DNA of 60,559 nt from Laspinema olomoucense D3b (GTDB lineage Bacteria > Cyanobacteriota > Cyanobacteriia > Cyanobacteriales > Laspinemataceae), in contig NZ_JAMXFA010000041.1 of assembly GCF_025370785.1 (NCBI RefSeq), positions 1 through 60,559 of the forward strand, in the 5' to 3' direction. Positions within the stretch are counted from its first letter, which is position 1, and each line of letters begins with the position of its first letter. Below are positions 1 through 9,389 of the stretch, in pieces. The notes beneath the pieces were generated by a model that was not told the origin of the DNA, made no database searches, and worked only from the letters and a program-made list of their open reading frames with translations. Made by a program: the position numbers and the translations under genes.

Positions 1-77
1 AGGACAAAGGACAAAGGACAAAGGACAAAGGACAAAGGACAAAGGACAAAGGACAAAGGACAAAGGACAAAGGACAA
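1..77. repeat. Heptamer tandem repeat (AGGACAA)11
   Basis: Eleven uninterrupted copies of AGGACAA run from the first base. The array probably continues beyond the window. Arrays of this type expand and contract by slippage and occur between genes in many filamentous cyanobacteria. No coding function is seen. Confidence 0.97.
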
Positions 78-261
78 GTGACCAATTGACAATTACTCAT
101 TCGTTACCTTTTACTCGGTTTCCTGAAATTCTAAAAAATTCGGGGTCTGTGTGTCCCCACCCGTACCCGCTGCCTTAGGCTACCTCAGCCACCTGATATA
201 ATACAAATTAATAGCTATTACCCCGGATTTTCCCTTTCTCTTTATTAAAACTTTAAGCTTT

Positions 262-1659
262 ATGCAGGAAACTCCTATCAATTTTGAAGAAGCATTCAAA
301 ATAGCCGATCGAGTAATTTTTGCCAAGACGGGAAAGCATATCACCGATATCGAAATGAGAATTTTTCGGGGTGCTTGGCAAGATAAAACTTACGAAGAAA
401 TTGCGGAAAATACCGAATATGCAGCAAATTATTTACATCGAATGGTGGGTAAAGATTTCTGGCAGCGCTTATCAGATTCATTAGGAGAGAAAGTCAGTAA
501 GAAAAATTTTAAAACTGCGTTAGAACGACATTGGAAAGCCACCTTAAACAATTCCCAAACCGGAGTAGGATCTTTGCTGAAAACCGAGGGTTGGGTCACC
601 CCAGAAACGCTAAAGGGGTCCATTTTAGACTGTTCAGAAGGTTCGGTTCCCTTGGACTCGCGGTTTTATGTTCACCGTCCACCGATAGAAGAGCGATGCC
701 AAGTGGCGAGCGCCCAAGCAGGGGCATTAATTCGGATTAAAGCACCCCAACAAATGGGCAAAACCTCCCTACTTGATCGCATCCTAGAAGTGGCTAGAAC
801 TGCCAACTATCACACCGTTACCTTAAGTTTTGATTTGGCGGATAGTACCGTTTTTGCGGACCTGCGGACCTTCTTGCAGTGGTTTTGCGCCAGCGTGGGT
901 CAGTTATCCGGATTACCCAATCAATTATCGAACTATTGGGACGATATTTTTGGGTGCAATAATAATTGCACGGTCTATTTTGAGGAGTATATTTTATCTC
1001 AATTGCCATCTCCTTTAGTGTTAGCTTTAGACAAAGTTGATGTCGTCTTTGAACATCCGGAAATTGCTAACGATTTTTGTCGATTATTGCGCGCTTGGTA
1101 TGATATTGCCCGCCGCAGCGATCGCCGGGGGGATATCTGGAAACAATTGCGATTAATTGTGGTGCATTCTACGGAAGTTTATAGCGCCTTGGATATCAAT
1201 CATTCTCCCCTTGCCAACGTGGGCGCTGTCTTTCCGTTACCGGAATTTACAGCCTTACAAGTGCAGGATTTAGCCCAAAGGTATGGCTTAAACTGGGACA
1301 GCGAGGGAGAAGTTCGCCAGTTGATGAGTGCGATCGGGGGACATCCCTATTTAATCCGAAAATCCCTGGATTTTTTATGCCGTCAACCCATGACGTTAGA
1401 CCAATTTTCCCAGATTGCGCCAACAGAAGCAGGGCCATTTAGTGACCATCTCCGCCAACATTTATGGAATCTCCAACATCATCCCGAATTGGCAGCAGCC
1501 TTTCGCGATGTAGTAATGGCAAATAAACCTGTTAAAATTCCTTCTGAACGGGCTTTTAAGTTATATAGTATGGGATTAGTTCAGTTACATGATAATAATG
1601 TTACCCCTCGATTTGAGCTATATCGTCAGTATTTTTCGGTGCGTTTGGCGGCCAATTAA
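262..1659 (+). CDS. AAA-like (AAA_35) protein with vMAP-type N-terminal helical domain
   Basis: A 465-residue protein. Residues 1-90 resemble the helical/HTH N-terminal domain that cyanobacteria place in front of vWA-MoxR-associated and AAA-like proteins (motif TYEEIAENTEYAANYLHR). Residues about 130-380 are an AAA_35-type STAND ATPase domain. Its P-loop near residues 160-168 reads APQQMGKTS, lacking the first glycine of a classic Walker A but keeping GKT. The Walker B strand near residue 252 reads LVLALDKVD, so the usual catalytic DE pair is DK, which suggests weak or absent hydrolysis. No transmembrane helix or effector domain is visible. The same fold occurs in the next gene, on the same strand about 300 bases on. 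Such proteins are thought to be signalling or conflict-system switches. That role is inference; the family call is fairly secure. Confidence 0.8.
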   Translation: MQETPINFEEAFKIADRVIFAKTGKHITDIEMRIFRGAWQDKTYEEIAENTEYAANYLHRMVGKDFWQRLSDSLGEKVSKKNFKTALERHWKATLNNSQTGVGSLLKTEGWVTPETLKGSILDCSEGSVPLDSRFYVHRPPIEERCQVASAQAGALIRIKAPQQMGKTSLLDRILEVARTANYHTVTLSFDLADSTVFADLRTFLQWFCASVGQLSGLPNQLSNYWDDIFGCNNNCTVYFEEYILSQLPSPLVLALDKVDVVFEHPEIANDFCRLLRAWYDIARRSDRRGDIWKQLRLIVVHSTEVYSALDINHSPLANVGAVFPLPEFTALQVQDLAQRYGLNWDSEGEVRQLMSAIGGHPYLIRKSLDFLCRQPMTLDQFSQIAPTEAGPFSDHLRQHLWNLQHHPELAAAFRDVVMANKPVKIPSERAFKLYSMGLVQLHDNNVTPRFELYRQYFSVRLAAN

Positions 1660-1755
1660 TAATAGGTTGAATGAATGATTAAGGGTAAAGCTATCGGATC
1701 TATAAAATTGTGTTGTAATTTCTCCCTTTGGTAATCGGATGGAACCCCACCCTAA

Positions 1756-1779
1756 CCCTCCCCAAGAATCAGGGGAGGG
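1756..1779. repeat. GC-rich palindrome CCCTCCCC/GGGGAGGG
   Basis: Two perfect 8-base arms (CCCTCCCC and GGGGAGGG) flank the loop AAGAATCA, about 100 bases after the first AAA-like gene. There is no U-tract, so it is more likely a dispersed palindromic repeat than a canonical terminator. Confidence 0.6.
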
Positions 1780-1810
1780 GACCGGAAGTAGTAAGGCAAA
1801 TCATCTTAAT

Positions 1811-1928
1811 CCCAATTCTAATTCCCCCCCTTACTAAGGGGGGGCTAGGGGGGGTCCTCCCCATTTAATCCCAATTCTAATTCCCCCCCTTAGCAACGCC
1901 ATCGGGTTAGGGGGGTCTGCCCCATTTA
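1811..1928. repeat. Two tandem copies of a 59-base C/G-block repeat
   Basis: Two imperfect copies start at 1811 and 1870 with CCCAATTCTAATTCCCCCCC and continue into a G-run arm, ending in CCCCATTTAAT. Each copy can fold through its C-run and G-run. This is the familiar cyanobacterial CCCCCTTACTAAGGGGGG interspersed repeat. It separates the two AAA-like genes and leaves only about 28 bases before the next start codon. Confidence 0.85.
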
Positions 1929-1955
1929 ATCTCTATCTAACCTAGTAAATCAATC

Positions 1956-4900
1956 ATGACAGACTCCTATATTTTCTCTGGGACCTTACCTGAAAATGCG
2001 CCAACTTATGTGAAAAGAAAGGCAGATTTTGAGCTATATGAGGGGTTAAAATCTGGACAGTTTTGTTATGTGTTGAATTCTCGACAAACGGGAAAATCCA
2101 GCTTGCGGGTCCAGGTGATGCGGCAGTTAAAACAAGCGGGAGTTGCCTGTAGTGTGATTGATATTTCAATGGACAATATCCAGCAGGGGACCGCGAATCA
2201 ATGGTATGCGAATATGCTTCGCAGTCTGACCCTGGATTTGCAGCTTGAGGTGAATCTGGGGTCTTGGTGGCGCGATCGCGAGTGGTTATCCCCCCTGGGT
2301 CGATTTCGGGAGTTTATCGAAACGGTGGTTTTGGTGCAAATTCCGGGGACGATTGTCATTTTTATCGATGAAATAGACAGTATTCTCAGTTTAAATTTCC
2401 CTACCGATGATTTTTTTGCCTTTATTCGCGCTTGTTACAATCAACGGGCGGATCATCCCCCTTACAATCGCCTGACTTTCTGTTTGTTAGGAGTGGCAAC
2501 TCCCTCGGATTTAATCGCCGACAAACAGCGAACCCCGTTTAATATTGGACAAGCTATTGCCTTGCATGGGTTTACTTTAGCCGAAGCCAAACCGGCATTA
2601 ATGCCTGGATTATCTCAGCAGTTTACTTATCCAGAAACCGTTTTATCTCAAGTCTTAGATTGGACGGGAGGGCAACCGTTTTTAACCCAAAAATTATGTA
2701 AACTTGTGGTGGATAAAGCCCATAATTCCCAACCAGATGTTAACGGTTTAGTTCAAGCTTACTTGGTGGACAATTGGGAGTCCCAGGATGAACCGGACCA
2801 TTTAAAAACAATTCGCGATCGCCTCCTTTGTGACGAAAAGCGCACCCCGCGACGATTGGGATTATATCAAAAGATACTAAGCGCGTACCCAGAAGGTTAC
2901 CCAGCGGATAATAGTCCCGAACAAACTCAACTGCGCCTCTCGGGGTTAGTCGTGAAAGAACAGGGGAATTTAACCGTATTTAACCGAATTTATCAACAGA
3001 TTTTTAATGCGGACTGGATTGAGAACCAGTTGGCGAATTTGCGTCCCTATTCAGAAGCGATCGCCGCTTGGTGGGAGAGTGGCGGGGAAGATTCTTCGCG
3101 CTTATTGCGGGGACAAGCGTTACAGGATGCTTTAAACTGGGCCGCTGATAAAAGTTTAAGCGATCGCGACTACCAGTTTCTTTCCGCCAGTCAAAATAGC
3201 GAGAAAAAAGCCCTAGAATTAGCCAAAATCGAAACCGAAATCACCTTAGAAGCAGAACGAAAAGCCAAGCATATCTTAGATACCGCCTACAAAAAAGGCC
3301 AACGGGTGATTACCTTTGGATTAGTCGGACTCTGTGCCATTTCTCTCCTTTCCATCACGATTATTTCTTGGGCCAATTCTCAAAAAAGACAAGCGGAAAT
3401 TGCTGAAATAAAAGCCTTGAATTCTGCCTCTCAAATTCGCAATTCTTCCAATGAAAAACTCGAAGCATTAGTGAATGCAATTCGGGCCGGTCGAAAATTA
3501 CAATCCAACTGGGCAACCTCAGAATTAATGACCCCGGCAGTGGTTAATTTAGAAACCATTCTGGCCAATCTTCAAGAACAGAATAGTTTAAATCGGCATC
3601 GCGGATGGGTTTGGGATGTTGCTTGGTCTCCCGACGGAAAAACCATTGCCACCGCCAGCGCTGATGGTACCGTAATTTTGTGGACAGCGCAAGGGGAATT
3701 ACTGCAAACCTTAGAACATGGCGATCGCGTTTATGGACTAGCATTTTCCCCAGATGGACAAACTCTTGCTACAGCAAACGCCAATCACCAGGTCAAATTG
3801 TGGGCAATCGATGGCACTTTAGTTCATACCCTCAGCGGACATCAAGGGAGTGTTTTTGCCGTGAGTTTCAGTCCGACAGGTCACTTACTTGTCACTGGCA
3901 GTACCGATAAAACTGCTAAAATTTGGCGCATCGAACCCAACTCCCAAACTTCTCCCACCCTTCTGCAAACTATCACCGCCCATACGAAAGAAATTTCTGA
4001 TATTAGTTTCTCTCCCGATGGGGAAATTTTAGCTACGGCCAGTTATGATAATCAAGTAAAACTCTGGCAAATTACCCCCAAGGGAACAGCAGAATTATTA
4101 ACAACTTTAACCGGCCATCAAAGCGGTGTTTCTACCGTGAATTTTGCTCCCGATGGGCAAACTTTAGCAACCGCGAGTGGCGATGGGAGGGTTAAACTCT
4201 GGACTCGCGAGGGACAATTAATCAACTCCTACAAAGCTCATGATAATGTGGTGACTCGGGTAATTTGGTCCCCCGATGGCAATTTGCTGGGAACCGCGAG
4301 TGAGGACCACCGGGTTAAACTCTGGAGTGTCTATGACAGGACCCTGCTGAAGACTTTGACGGCCCATAGTGCTGCCGTCTGGGACATTGCCTGGTCCCCC
4401 GATGGCAAAACTTTGGCCTCTGCGAGTGGGGATAATACGACAATGTTATGGAATCCTGAAATTCGGTTAATTGAGGTGTTTCAGGGACATCAGGATTTGG
4501 TGAATACGGTGAGTTTTTCTCCCGATGGGGAGATTTTGGCCTCGGGGAGTCGGGATAACACGGTGCAACTGTGGCAACGAGACGGGACTCTTTTGCAAAC
4601 CCTGCGAGGACATCGGGATTGGGTCCAGGGGGTGGCATTTTCTCCCGATGGAGAGATTTTGGCCTCCGCAAGTCGGGATAAAACGGTCAAACTTTGGGAC
4701 CGCCAGGGGAAGGTTTTGCAGACCCTGCGAGGACATTCGGATTTAGTGCATAGTGTGAATTTTTCTCCCGAGGGCGATCGCCTGGTTTCTGGCAGTTGGG
4801 ATGGTAGCGTTAAAGTCTGGAATCAAAACGGCAGTCTTCTGGCAACTTTCACTGGCCATCAAGGACGAGTTTTTGAGGTGAAATTTAGTCCAAAAGGGAC

Positions 4901-5456
4901 GTTAATTGCTTCTACCAGCGCAGATAAAACGGTGAAATTGTGGGATAGCGATACTTTTAATTTAGCTGCTACCTTAGAGGGACATTTGGATGAAGTGAAT
5001 AGCGTGAGTTTTTCTCCCGATGAAGCAGCGATCGCCACCGCCAGCGATGACAATACGGTGAAAATTTGGAGTCGGACTGGAGAACTATTAAACACCCTAG
5101 AAGGACATCGGGATAAAGTTTTATGGGTGAGTTTTTCATCCGATGGCAAAATTTTAGCCTCCGCCAGCGACGATCGCACGGTTAAAATTTGGAGTCGCAA
5201 CGGTCGCCTCTTAACCACCCTAGAGGGACATCAAAACCGGATTGCTGGGGGGAGTTTTAGTCCAGATAGTCAGATTTTAGCCTCTGCCAGTTGGGACCAA
5301 ACCGTGAAACTATGGACGATCGCCGATATTTCGCGAGAGAGTTTAGACGGTGAGGGCGATCGGTCGAAGTTAGATAAACTCTTAACCCTGGCCTGCGATC
5401 GCTTGCATGATTATGTCACCTACACCCTAGAATCTTCCCTCTGTCAAGTAAAATAA
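1956..5456 (+). CDS. AAA-like STAND protein with one transmembrane helix and 14 WD40 repeats
   Basis: A 1166-residue signalling-type protein. Residues 1-400 form an AAA_35-type domain: P-loop NSRQTGKSS near residue 41 (first glycine missing, GKS kept) and an intact Walker B IVIFIDEID near residue 131. A short charged helix leads to a hydrophobic membrane segment at about 451-473 (FGLVGLCAISLLSITIISWA). From about residue 545 to 1130 I count 14 WD40 units with the FSPDG...LASAS.D.TVKLW signature, enough for two seven-bladed propellers. The ATPase side would be one side of the membrane and the propellers the other. The WD40 codons are similar to each other, so recent blade duplication is likely. 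This architecture is typical of filamentous cyanobacteria; the ligand is unknown. It may work with the AAA-like protein encoded just upstream, but the spacer repeats leave an operon unproven. Confidence 0.9.
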   Translation: MTDSYIFSGTLPENAPTYVKRKADFELYEGLKSGQFCYVLNSRQTGKSSLRVQVMRQLKQAGVACSVIDISMDNIQQGTANQWYANMLRSLTLDLQLEVNLGSWWRDREWLSPLGRFREFIETVVLVQIPGTIVIFIDEIDSILSLNFPTDDFFAFIRACYNQRADHPPYNRLTFCLLGVATPSDLIADKQRTPFNIGQAIALHGFTLAEAKPALMPGLSQQFTYPETVLSQVLDWTGGQPFLTQKLCKLVVDKAHNSQPDVNGLVQAYLVDNWESQDEPDHLKTIRDRLLCDEKRTPRRLGLYQKILSAYPEGYPADNSPEQTQLRLSGLVVKEQGNLTVFNRIYQQIFNADWIENQLANLRPYSEAIAAWWESGGEDSSRLLRGQALQDALNWAADKSLSDRDYQFLSASQNSEKKALELAKIETEITLEAERKAKHILDTAYKKGQRVITFGLVGLCAISLLSITIISWANSQKRQAEIAEIKALNSASQIRNSSNEKLEALVNAIRAGRKLQSNWATSELMTPAVVNLETILANLQEQNSLNRHRGWVWDVAWSPDGKTIATASADGTVILWTAQGELLQTLEHGDRVYGLAFSPDGQTLATANANHQVKLWAIDGTLVHTLSGHQGSVFAVSFSPTGHLLVTGSTDKTAKIWRIEPNSQTSPTLLQTITAHTKEISDISFSPDGEILATASYDNQVKLWQITPKGTAELLTTLTGHQSGVSTVNFAPDGQTLATASGDGRVKLWTREGQLINSYKAHDNVVTRVIWSPDGNLLGTASEDHRVKLWSVYDRTLLKTLTAHSAAVWDIAWSPDGKTLASASGDNTTMLWNPEIRLIEVFQGHQDLVNTVSFSPDGEILASGSRDNTVQLWQRDGTLLQTLRGHRDWVQGVAFSPDGEILASASRDKTVKLWDRQGKVLQTLRGHSDLVHSVNFSPEGDRLVSGSWDGSVKVWNQNGSLLATFTGHQGRVFEVKFSPKGTLIASTSADKTVKLWDSDTFNLAATLEGHLDEVNSVSFSPDEAAIATASDDNTVKIWSRTGELLNTLEGHRDKVLWVSFSSDGKILASASDDRTVKIWSRNGRLLTTLEGHQNRIAGGSFSPDSQILASASWDQTVKLWTIADISRESLDGEGDRSKLDKLLTLACDRLHDYVTYTLESSLCQVK

Positions 5457-5537
5457 ATTTATCATTCCCTTCCTAAGTTCGTAGTGACCAATTGCTATCG
5501 TTACTACCCCCGGGGAGACTCAATTTGCTCAACGGAT

Positions 5538-6479
5538 TCACTCTTTATAATAAGGAGATAGCAACACTTCCCAACTTTGAGACTTTTGAGCATACTCATA
5601 CTCGCATCCCTCTGCTCGTTCGGCGGGTAAATCTTCATTTTCTACTAAGAATTGATATTTCTCCGGATTGCTTCCATAAACTAAACAGGCCATATTATAA
5701 TACCGTTGAATATCGAGGGAATGTTCTCCCCAATAGGTCAACTCTTCTAACTCTGCTTCCTCTTCCGCATCGACTGCAAATTGCCAGACTCCTGAGAGCA
5801 CTGCATTTTCCCCTTCTTCGCCAGCTTGTAATAAGATTATGGCCGCAAATTCATCCACCACATCTTCTTCTCTCCCGGTAATTGGTAATGCTAACTGGTC
5901 TACCAAAGCGTGTCCGAGTTCATGAAAAAAGGTGAAGAGTCCGGCATTAACCACTTCGGCAATATATTCTTCATCGGTTTCCACTTCTTCAGTGAAAATT
6001 TCTTTATACCGTTCGATTAATTCATAACACATCGTAATTTCAACTGTAGAGGGGTCATAATAGGCATTTTCCTCCCCACATTCCATGAAATAAGTGGGAA
6101 TATCATTGGGTAAAATTAAGAGTTCATTAAGAGTTTGAGCGATTTCCTCAAAAATCTGACTATCTTGGATAATTTCGTGAACTTCTTGATAGGTTTCGTC
6201 TTTTACCGGATTATGAAATATTAAAATATCGCCGGTATCTTCGAGTTCATCGGTTTGAGCAGTTTGCTGGGTTGGGGTTCGTGAATTGATTGCCGCAGTT
6301 GTTACTTTGGCATTACCCGATCGCGCTTTTACAATGGGGGTTACTGTTGCCGAGATTCCCGAGTCGGTGGGACTGGATTTTATGTTTATTTCCGTACAAC
6401 TGATTAAAACCGGAGTGAGTAGAACCCAACTCATCAAGGTGACATAAATTCTGGGGAGGCGATCGCACGAAATTTTCAT
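5538..6479 (-). CDS. DUF4344-type putative metallopeptidase lipoprotein
   Basis: A 313-residue protein. The N-terminus has a basic start, a hydrophobic stretch and a lipobox ending in VLISC, so it is probably an exported lipoprotein with Cys28 lipidated. A Ser/Thr-rich linker follows. Around residues 185-189 lies HELGH inside FTFFHELGHALVDQ, the HExxH zinc motif, and a downstream EEDVVDEFAA segment could supply the third ligand. This matches the DUF4344 family of predicted metallopeptidases. The sequence is very acidic. It converges on the WD40 gene with about 80 bases between stop codons. Substrate unknown. Confidence 0.8.
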   Translation of the reverse strand: MKISCDRLPRIYVTLMSWVLLTPVLISCTEINIKSSPTDSGISATVTPIVKARSGNAKVTTAAINSRTPTQQTAQTDELEDTGDILIFHNPVKDETYQEVHEIIQDSQIFEEIAQTLNELLILPNDIPTYFMECGEENAYYDPSTVEITMCYELIERYKEIFTEEVETDEEYIAEVVNAGLFTFFHELGHALVDQLALPITGREEDVVDEFAAIILLQAGEEGENAVLSGVWQFAVDAEEEAELEELTYWGEHSLDIQRYYNMACLVYGSNPEKYQFLVENEDLPAERAEGCEYEYAQKSQSWEVLLSPYYKE

Positions 6480-6883
6480 AAAATAGCCGCTTAACTGGGG
6501 TGATGGATTTTAGACGAGATGCCCCTTAATGTTTGTTGCATTTAATTTGCATAAATTGGGGATTATCCTGGTGGAGGATAAAAGTTTTATCATTTAAGCC
6601 TAGCAATCTCTTTTTTGCTAAGATTGCCCGGGTTTATCTCTTGCAAATTAAACGCATAACGTTTTAATTTTGGAAATTCTCGTAATTATAATAGAAGTTG
6701 CCAAATTTGTCAACCCTCCGAGGATTGAAAAAGGATTCGAGAACACTTGGGGACCCTTTTGAAGGGTATGGATGCCCCAGGAAACCGAATCAAGGGAGAG
6801 TTGAGTGGTGCTTATGGCCTAAAAATCGCTACAATCCAAGTAGATAAACTGTTTTTTGTGTCAAATTTTCAGCGGCTTGAGCA
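6480..6883. other. 404-base non-coding gap between divergent genes
   Basis: AT-rich region between the start of the DUF4344 gene (minus) and the DUF3318 gene (plus), so it should hold promoters for both. A TATAAT hexamer lies at 6687-6692 on the plus strand, but I see no convincing -35 at the right distance. No RNA gene recognised. Confidence 0.5.
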
Positions 6884-7540
6884 ATGACCTCATATACTAC
6901 GACAAAAGCTGACATGATAGAACTCCGACGGCTCAAAGGCTTACTGCCGCCGGAATTGCAAAGCTGGGTCATGGTGGAAAAAGCGATTGAAGTGAATCCA
7001 CCCTTGGTTCGCAGTGAAGAAATTGGCAGCGATCAGGTGGAAATCCAAATTGACCTAGTGAAGTGGGAACAACTCGCCCTGGATCAGCGCAACTTGCTGT
7101 TTTGGCATGAAGTAGCACGCATCCAAAACGACACCATTTCTAAAGAGGGATGGGAAATGGCGGCGCTGGCGATCGGGTTAGGTGGTGCAGTGGGAGAACT
7201 GTGGGTACAGGATGGATTGCTGCTGTTGTTGGCACTGTCCCTGTGCGGGGTGGCGGGATACCGACTTTATCAGAAAAACAATGGAGATCGCACCTTAAAA
7301 GAAGCAATTGAAGCGGATGAAAAAGCGATCGCCCTTGCGACTCGCTTTGGCTATTCTCTCCCCAACGCTTACAAAAGTCTCGGTAGCGCCCTCAAAACCC
7401 TCGTGGAACTCACCCCGAAAAAACGGCAGCGTAGCAAATACGAAGCCCGGTTGCAAGCGCTCAAACGCAGTGCTGCCAAAGCCAAAGCGAAGGTTAAGGC
7501 GGCGCGGGAAACCACAACAAATACGGAAAGCGTGTACTAA
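6884..7540 (+). CDS. DUF3318 domain membrane protein
   Basis: A 218-residue cyanobacterial protein of the DUF3318 type, recognised from the N-terminal ELRRLKGLLPPELQSWV segment and the LLFWHEVARIQND motif. Two hydrophobic stretches around residues 94-130 (AALAIGLGGAVGELWV and LLLLLALSLCGVAGYRLY) suggest a membrane hairpin. The C-terminal third is strongly basic (KKRQRSKYEARLQALKRSAAKAKAKVKA) and probably cytoplasmic, perhaps nucleic-acid or membrane-surface binding. Function unknown. It converges with queE; only 16 bases separate the stop codons. Confidence 0.8.
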   Translation: MTSYTTTKADMIELRRLKGLLPPELQSWVMVEKAIEVNPPLVRSEEIGSDQVEIQIDLVKWEQLALDQRNLLFWHEVARIQNDTISKEGWEMAALAIGLGGAVGELWVQDGLLLLLALSLCGVAGYRLYQKNNGDRTLKEAIEADEKAIALATRFGYSLPNAYKSLGSALKTLVELTPKKRQRSKYEARLQALKRSAAKAKAKVKAARETTTNTESVY

Positions 7541-7556
7541 CCCCCAGCTTACCCCA

Positions 7557-8369
7557 CTACAACTGACCCAACATTTTATGGGTTTGTGGGACCACTCGCA
7601 CGGGTTGGAGCCACCGTTTCATCATCCTTTGCCACGCCAGCACCTTTGTGGGTGCTGGTGATTTTATGGTGTGGGTGGGGCGATCGCCAAAGTTCGCCGT
7701 TTCTCCTGCATTCAGCGGCGTCACAGGTTGCAAAAACACCGTCACCTGGGGATTAACCCCCGCCACTAATTGCGCCGCCTGTTCCAACTCCGCCTCTAAG
7801 GTGTCATCGGAAATAATAATTTTTACAAACACCTCCACTCCGGCGGCACAACAGAGGCTCAAAAATTCCTGATGCGCTTGCCAATGGGTTTCCCCACTGA
7901 CACTCGGCAATTTAATATCCATTCCCACCAGATCCAAATGAGGCAAAATCCTCTGCAACTGTTGGGGACGATGACCCCCGGTTTCCAAATACAGCGGTAA
8001 TCCGGTTCGTTGTTTGAGTTGCGGCAGAAATTCCACCAAAAAGGGGGTATGGAGTAAGGGTTCACCGCCGGTTAAACTGATGCTGTCATGTAAACCCGGT
8101 TGATTTTGGCGATCGATCCAGTCGAGGAACAGCGGCAGGGGGACGGGGTTGGGGTGAATTTCAAAATCGCGATCGCCAGGAGTTTTTTCAATCCGGCAGG
8201 TATCTGGTGCCGTCCAAGTATGAGCGCTATCGCAATAATTACAGCGCAAATCACATCCGCCAAAGCGAATGAAAATTTGACGAGTCCCCACATTCAATCC
8301 TTCGCCTTGAATACCAGAAAATACTTCGATCGCTCTTGTAGTGGGAGGAGCGGCAATGGAATGAGTCAT
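7557..8369 (-). CDS. queE: 7-carboxy-7-deazaguanine synthase (radical SAM)
   Basis: QueE turns 6-carboxy-tetrahydropterin into 7-carboxy-7-deazaguanine in queuosine/preQ1 synthesis, using a 4Fe-4S cluster and S-adenosylmethionine. From the ATG at 8369 the protein has 270 residues and the cluster motif CDLRCNYC (Cys39, Cys43, Cys46), preceded by the family hallmark EVFSGIQGEGLNVGTRQIFIRF. SLTGGEPL matches the radical SAM GGE motif. A TTG two codons upstream (8375) is in frame, but the ATG is the better start. It does not sit with other que genes. The call is confident. Confidence 0.93.
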   Translation of the reverse strand: MTHSIAAPPTTRAIEVFSGIQGEGLNVGTRQIFIRFGGCDLRCNYCDSAHTWTAPDTCRIEKTPGDRDFEIHPNPVPLPLFLDWIDRQNQPGLHDSISLTGGEPLLHTPFLVEFLPQLKQRTGLPLYLETGGHRPQQLQRILPHLDLVGMDIKLPSVSGETHWQAHQEFLSLCCAAGVEVFVKIIISDDTLEAELEQAAQLVAGVNPQVTVFLQPVTPLNAGETANFGDRPTHTIKSPAPTKVLAWQRMMKRWLQPVRVVPQTHKMLGQL

Positions 8370-8407
8370 GATCAATCGATGGATTCTTTACGGGATTAAC
8401 GTTCTGA

Positions 8408-8995
8408 TTAGGGGTTGCGCTTCGGTGGAAGTTCGCCGAGTTTCTGCAACTGTTGTTGCACCTCTACTTCCACTATAGAAGGGATTCGAGCGATCGCCTG
8501 GACAATTTCCCTCTCCAGTTCCGCGATCGGTGTTTGTCCCGGTTTCCCCGCAGGCATTCCCTCCAAACACTGTTGTAGCGCCGTAATCACTTCCGCCAAA
8601 CTTTCCACCTGTTCCAGTTCCGGGCGTGCTTGAAACTCACCCCGCAGGCGCTGTATCTGGGTTTTCAGCACCACGAGAGATTGCTCCAACTCAGTTGAGC
8701 GCGATCGCAGTTGTCGCACTGCTGCCACCACGGGTTCCATTTCCTGGGCGATCGTCGCTTTCATCGCTTCTGGGGCCATCTTCACTTCCTCCACCCCCAC
8801 CCGAGACGGCACAATCTGTCGTCGCCGATTCACCAAATTCAAGCCCAAAGAAACCGTTACCGGCAATGCCGCATAAATTACCTGTCCAGAAATAGCCGCC
8901 ACCACTGACCCCACCACTATACCAGCCAGAGAAACATATTCAGCAATATTCAGCCAGTCACGCCGATCCATCAAGTCACCCCAGGTACTGAACAT
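8408..8995 (-). CDS. Small membrane protein with coiled coil, unknown function
   Basis: A 195-residue hypothetical protein. Two hydrophobic segments (YVSLAGIVVGSVVAAISG and VIYAALPVTVSLGLNLV, about residues 19-55) form a likely membrane hairpin, followed by a long heptad-rich region (about 75-135, including LRSRSTELEQSLVVLKTQIQRL) and a Glu-rich tail. A GAGGG abuts the first ATG with no spacing. The in-frame ATG at 8971 has GGGGTGA at a normal distance and may be the true start. It lies just upstream of queE on the same strand (about 40 bases), so co-transcription is possible. No known family assigned. Confidence 0.65.
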   Translation of the reverse strand: MFSTWGDLMDRRDWLNIAEYVSLAGIVVGSVVAAISGQVIYAALPVTVSLGLNLVNRRRQIVPSRVGVEEVKMAPEAMKATIAQEMEPVVAAVRQLRSRSTELEQSLVVLKTQIQRLRGEFQARPELEQVESLAEVITALQQCLEGMPAGKPGQTPIAELEREIVQAIARIPSIVEVEVQQQLQKLGELPPKRNP

Positions 8996-9120
8996 CCCTC
9001 ATTTTAAGCCTTAACCTGGAAACTCTACCGTTCCTAGAGGAGACTCTCGTTCCTAAACCCTTGAGTTTTCCGGCACCGCCTGATAACTTGAGAGTGCTAC
9101 AAGACCTCTATTGATTGTAA

Positions 9121-9387
9121 TTACAGTTCATAATGAAATTTACAAGCCAAAATGAATATTTCTTCATCTGTTACTTTATAAATTAACCGATTTTCCATAT
9201 CAATGCGTCTGGACCAAAACCCACTTAAGTCATATTTTAGAGGTTCGGGTTTGCCCAATCCCTCATAGGGGGAACGTTCAATGTCTTTTAGCAGCTCCAC
9301 TATTTTCTTATGGAGCTTTTTATCCAAACTTATCCACTCAATAAAATCTGCAAAAGCAGCATTTTCAAAGACAATTCTCTTCTTCAT
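9121..9387 (-). CDS. Txe/YoeB-family toxin (mRNA interferase)
   Basis: An 88-residue protein with the RelE-fold YoeB pattern: FADFIEWISLDKKLHKKIVELLKDI, then PYEGLGKPEPLKYDLSGFWSRRID, then NRLIYKVTDEEI and a terminal HYEL. The conserved C-terminal His-Tyr and the Arg-Arg after FWS fit the ribosome-dependent mRNA cleavage site of this family. The gene follows the antitoxin with a 2-base gap, the standard toxin-antitoxin layout. It should be silent while bound by the antitoxin. Length is typical. Confidence 0.88.
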   Translation of the reverse strand: MKKRIVFENAAFADFIEWISLDKKLHKKIVELLKDIERSPYEGLGKPEPLKYDLSGFWSRRIDMENRLIYKVTDEEIFILACKFHYEL

Positions 9388-9389
9388 TT

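Noticed and set aside
4315-5218. Several minus-strand frames of 66-119 codons with repeated PRRPKSLHREK-like text.
   Set aside because: They are antisense shadows of the WD40 repeats; the repeated text is the complement of the repeated blades.
8100-8399. 99-codon plus-strand frame over queE.
   Set aside because: Antisense to the conserved cluster-binding region of queE.
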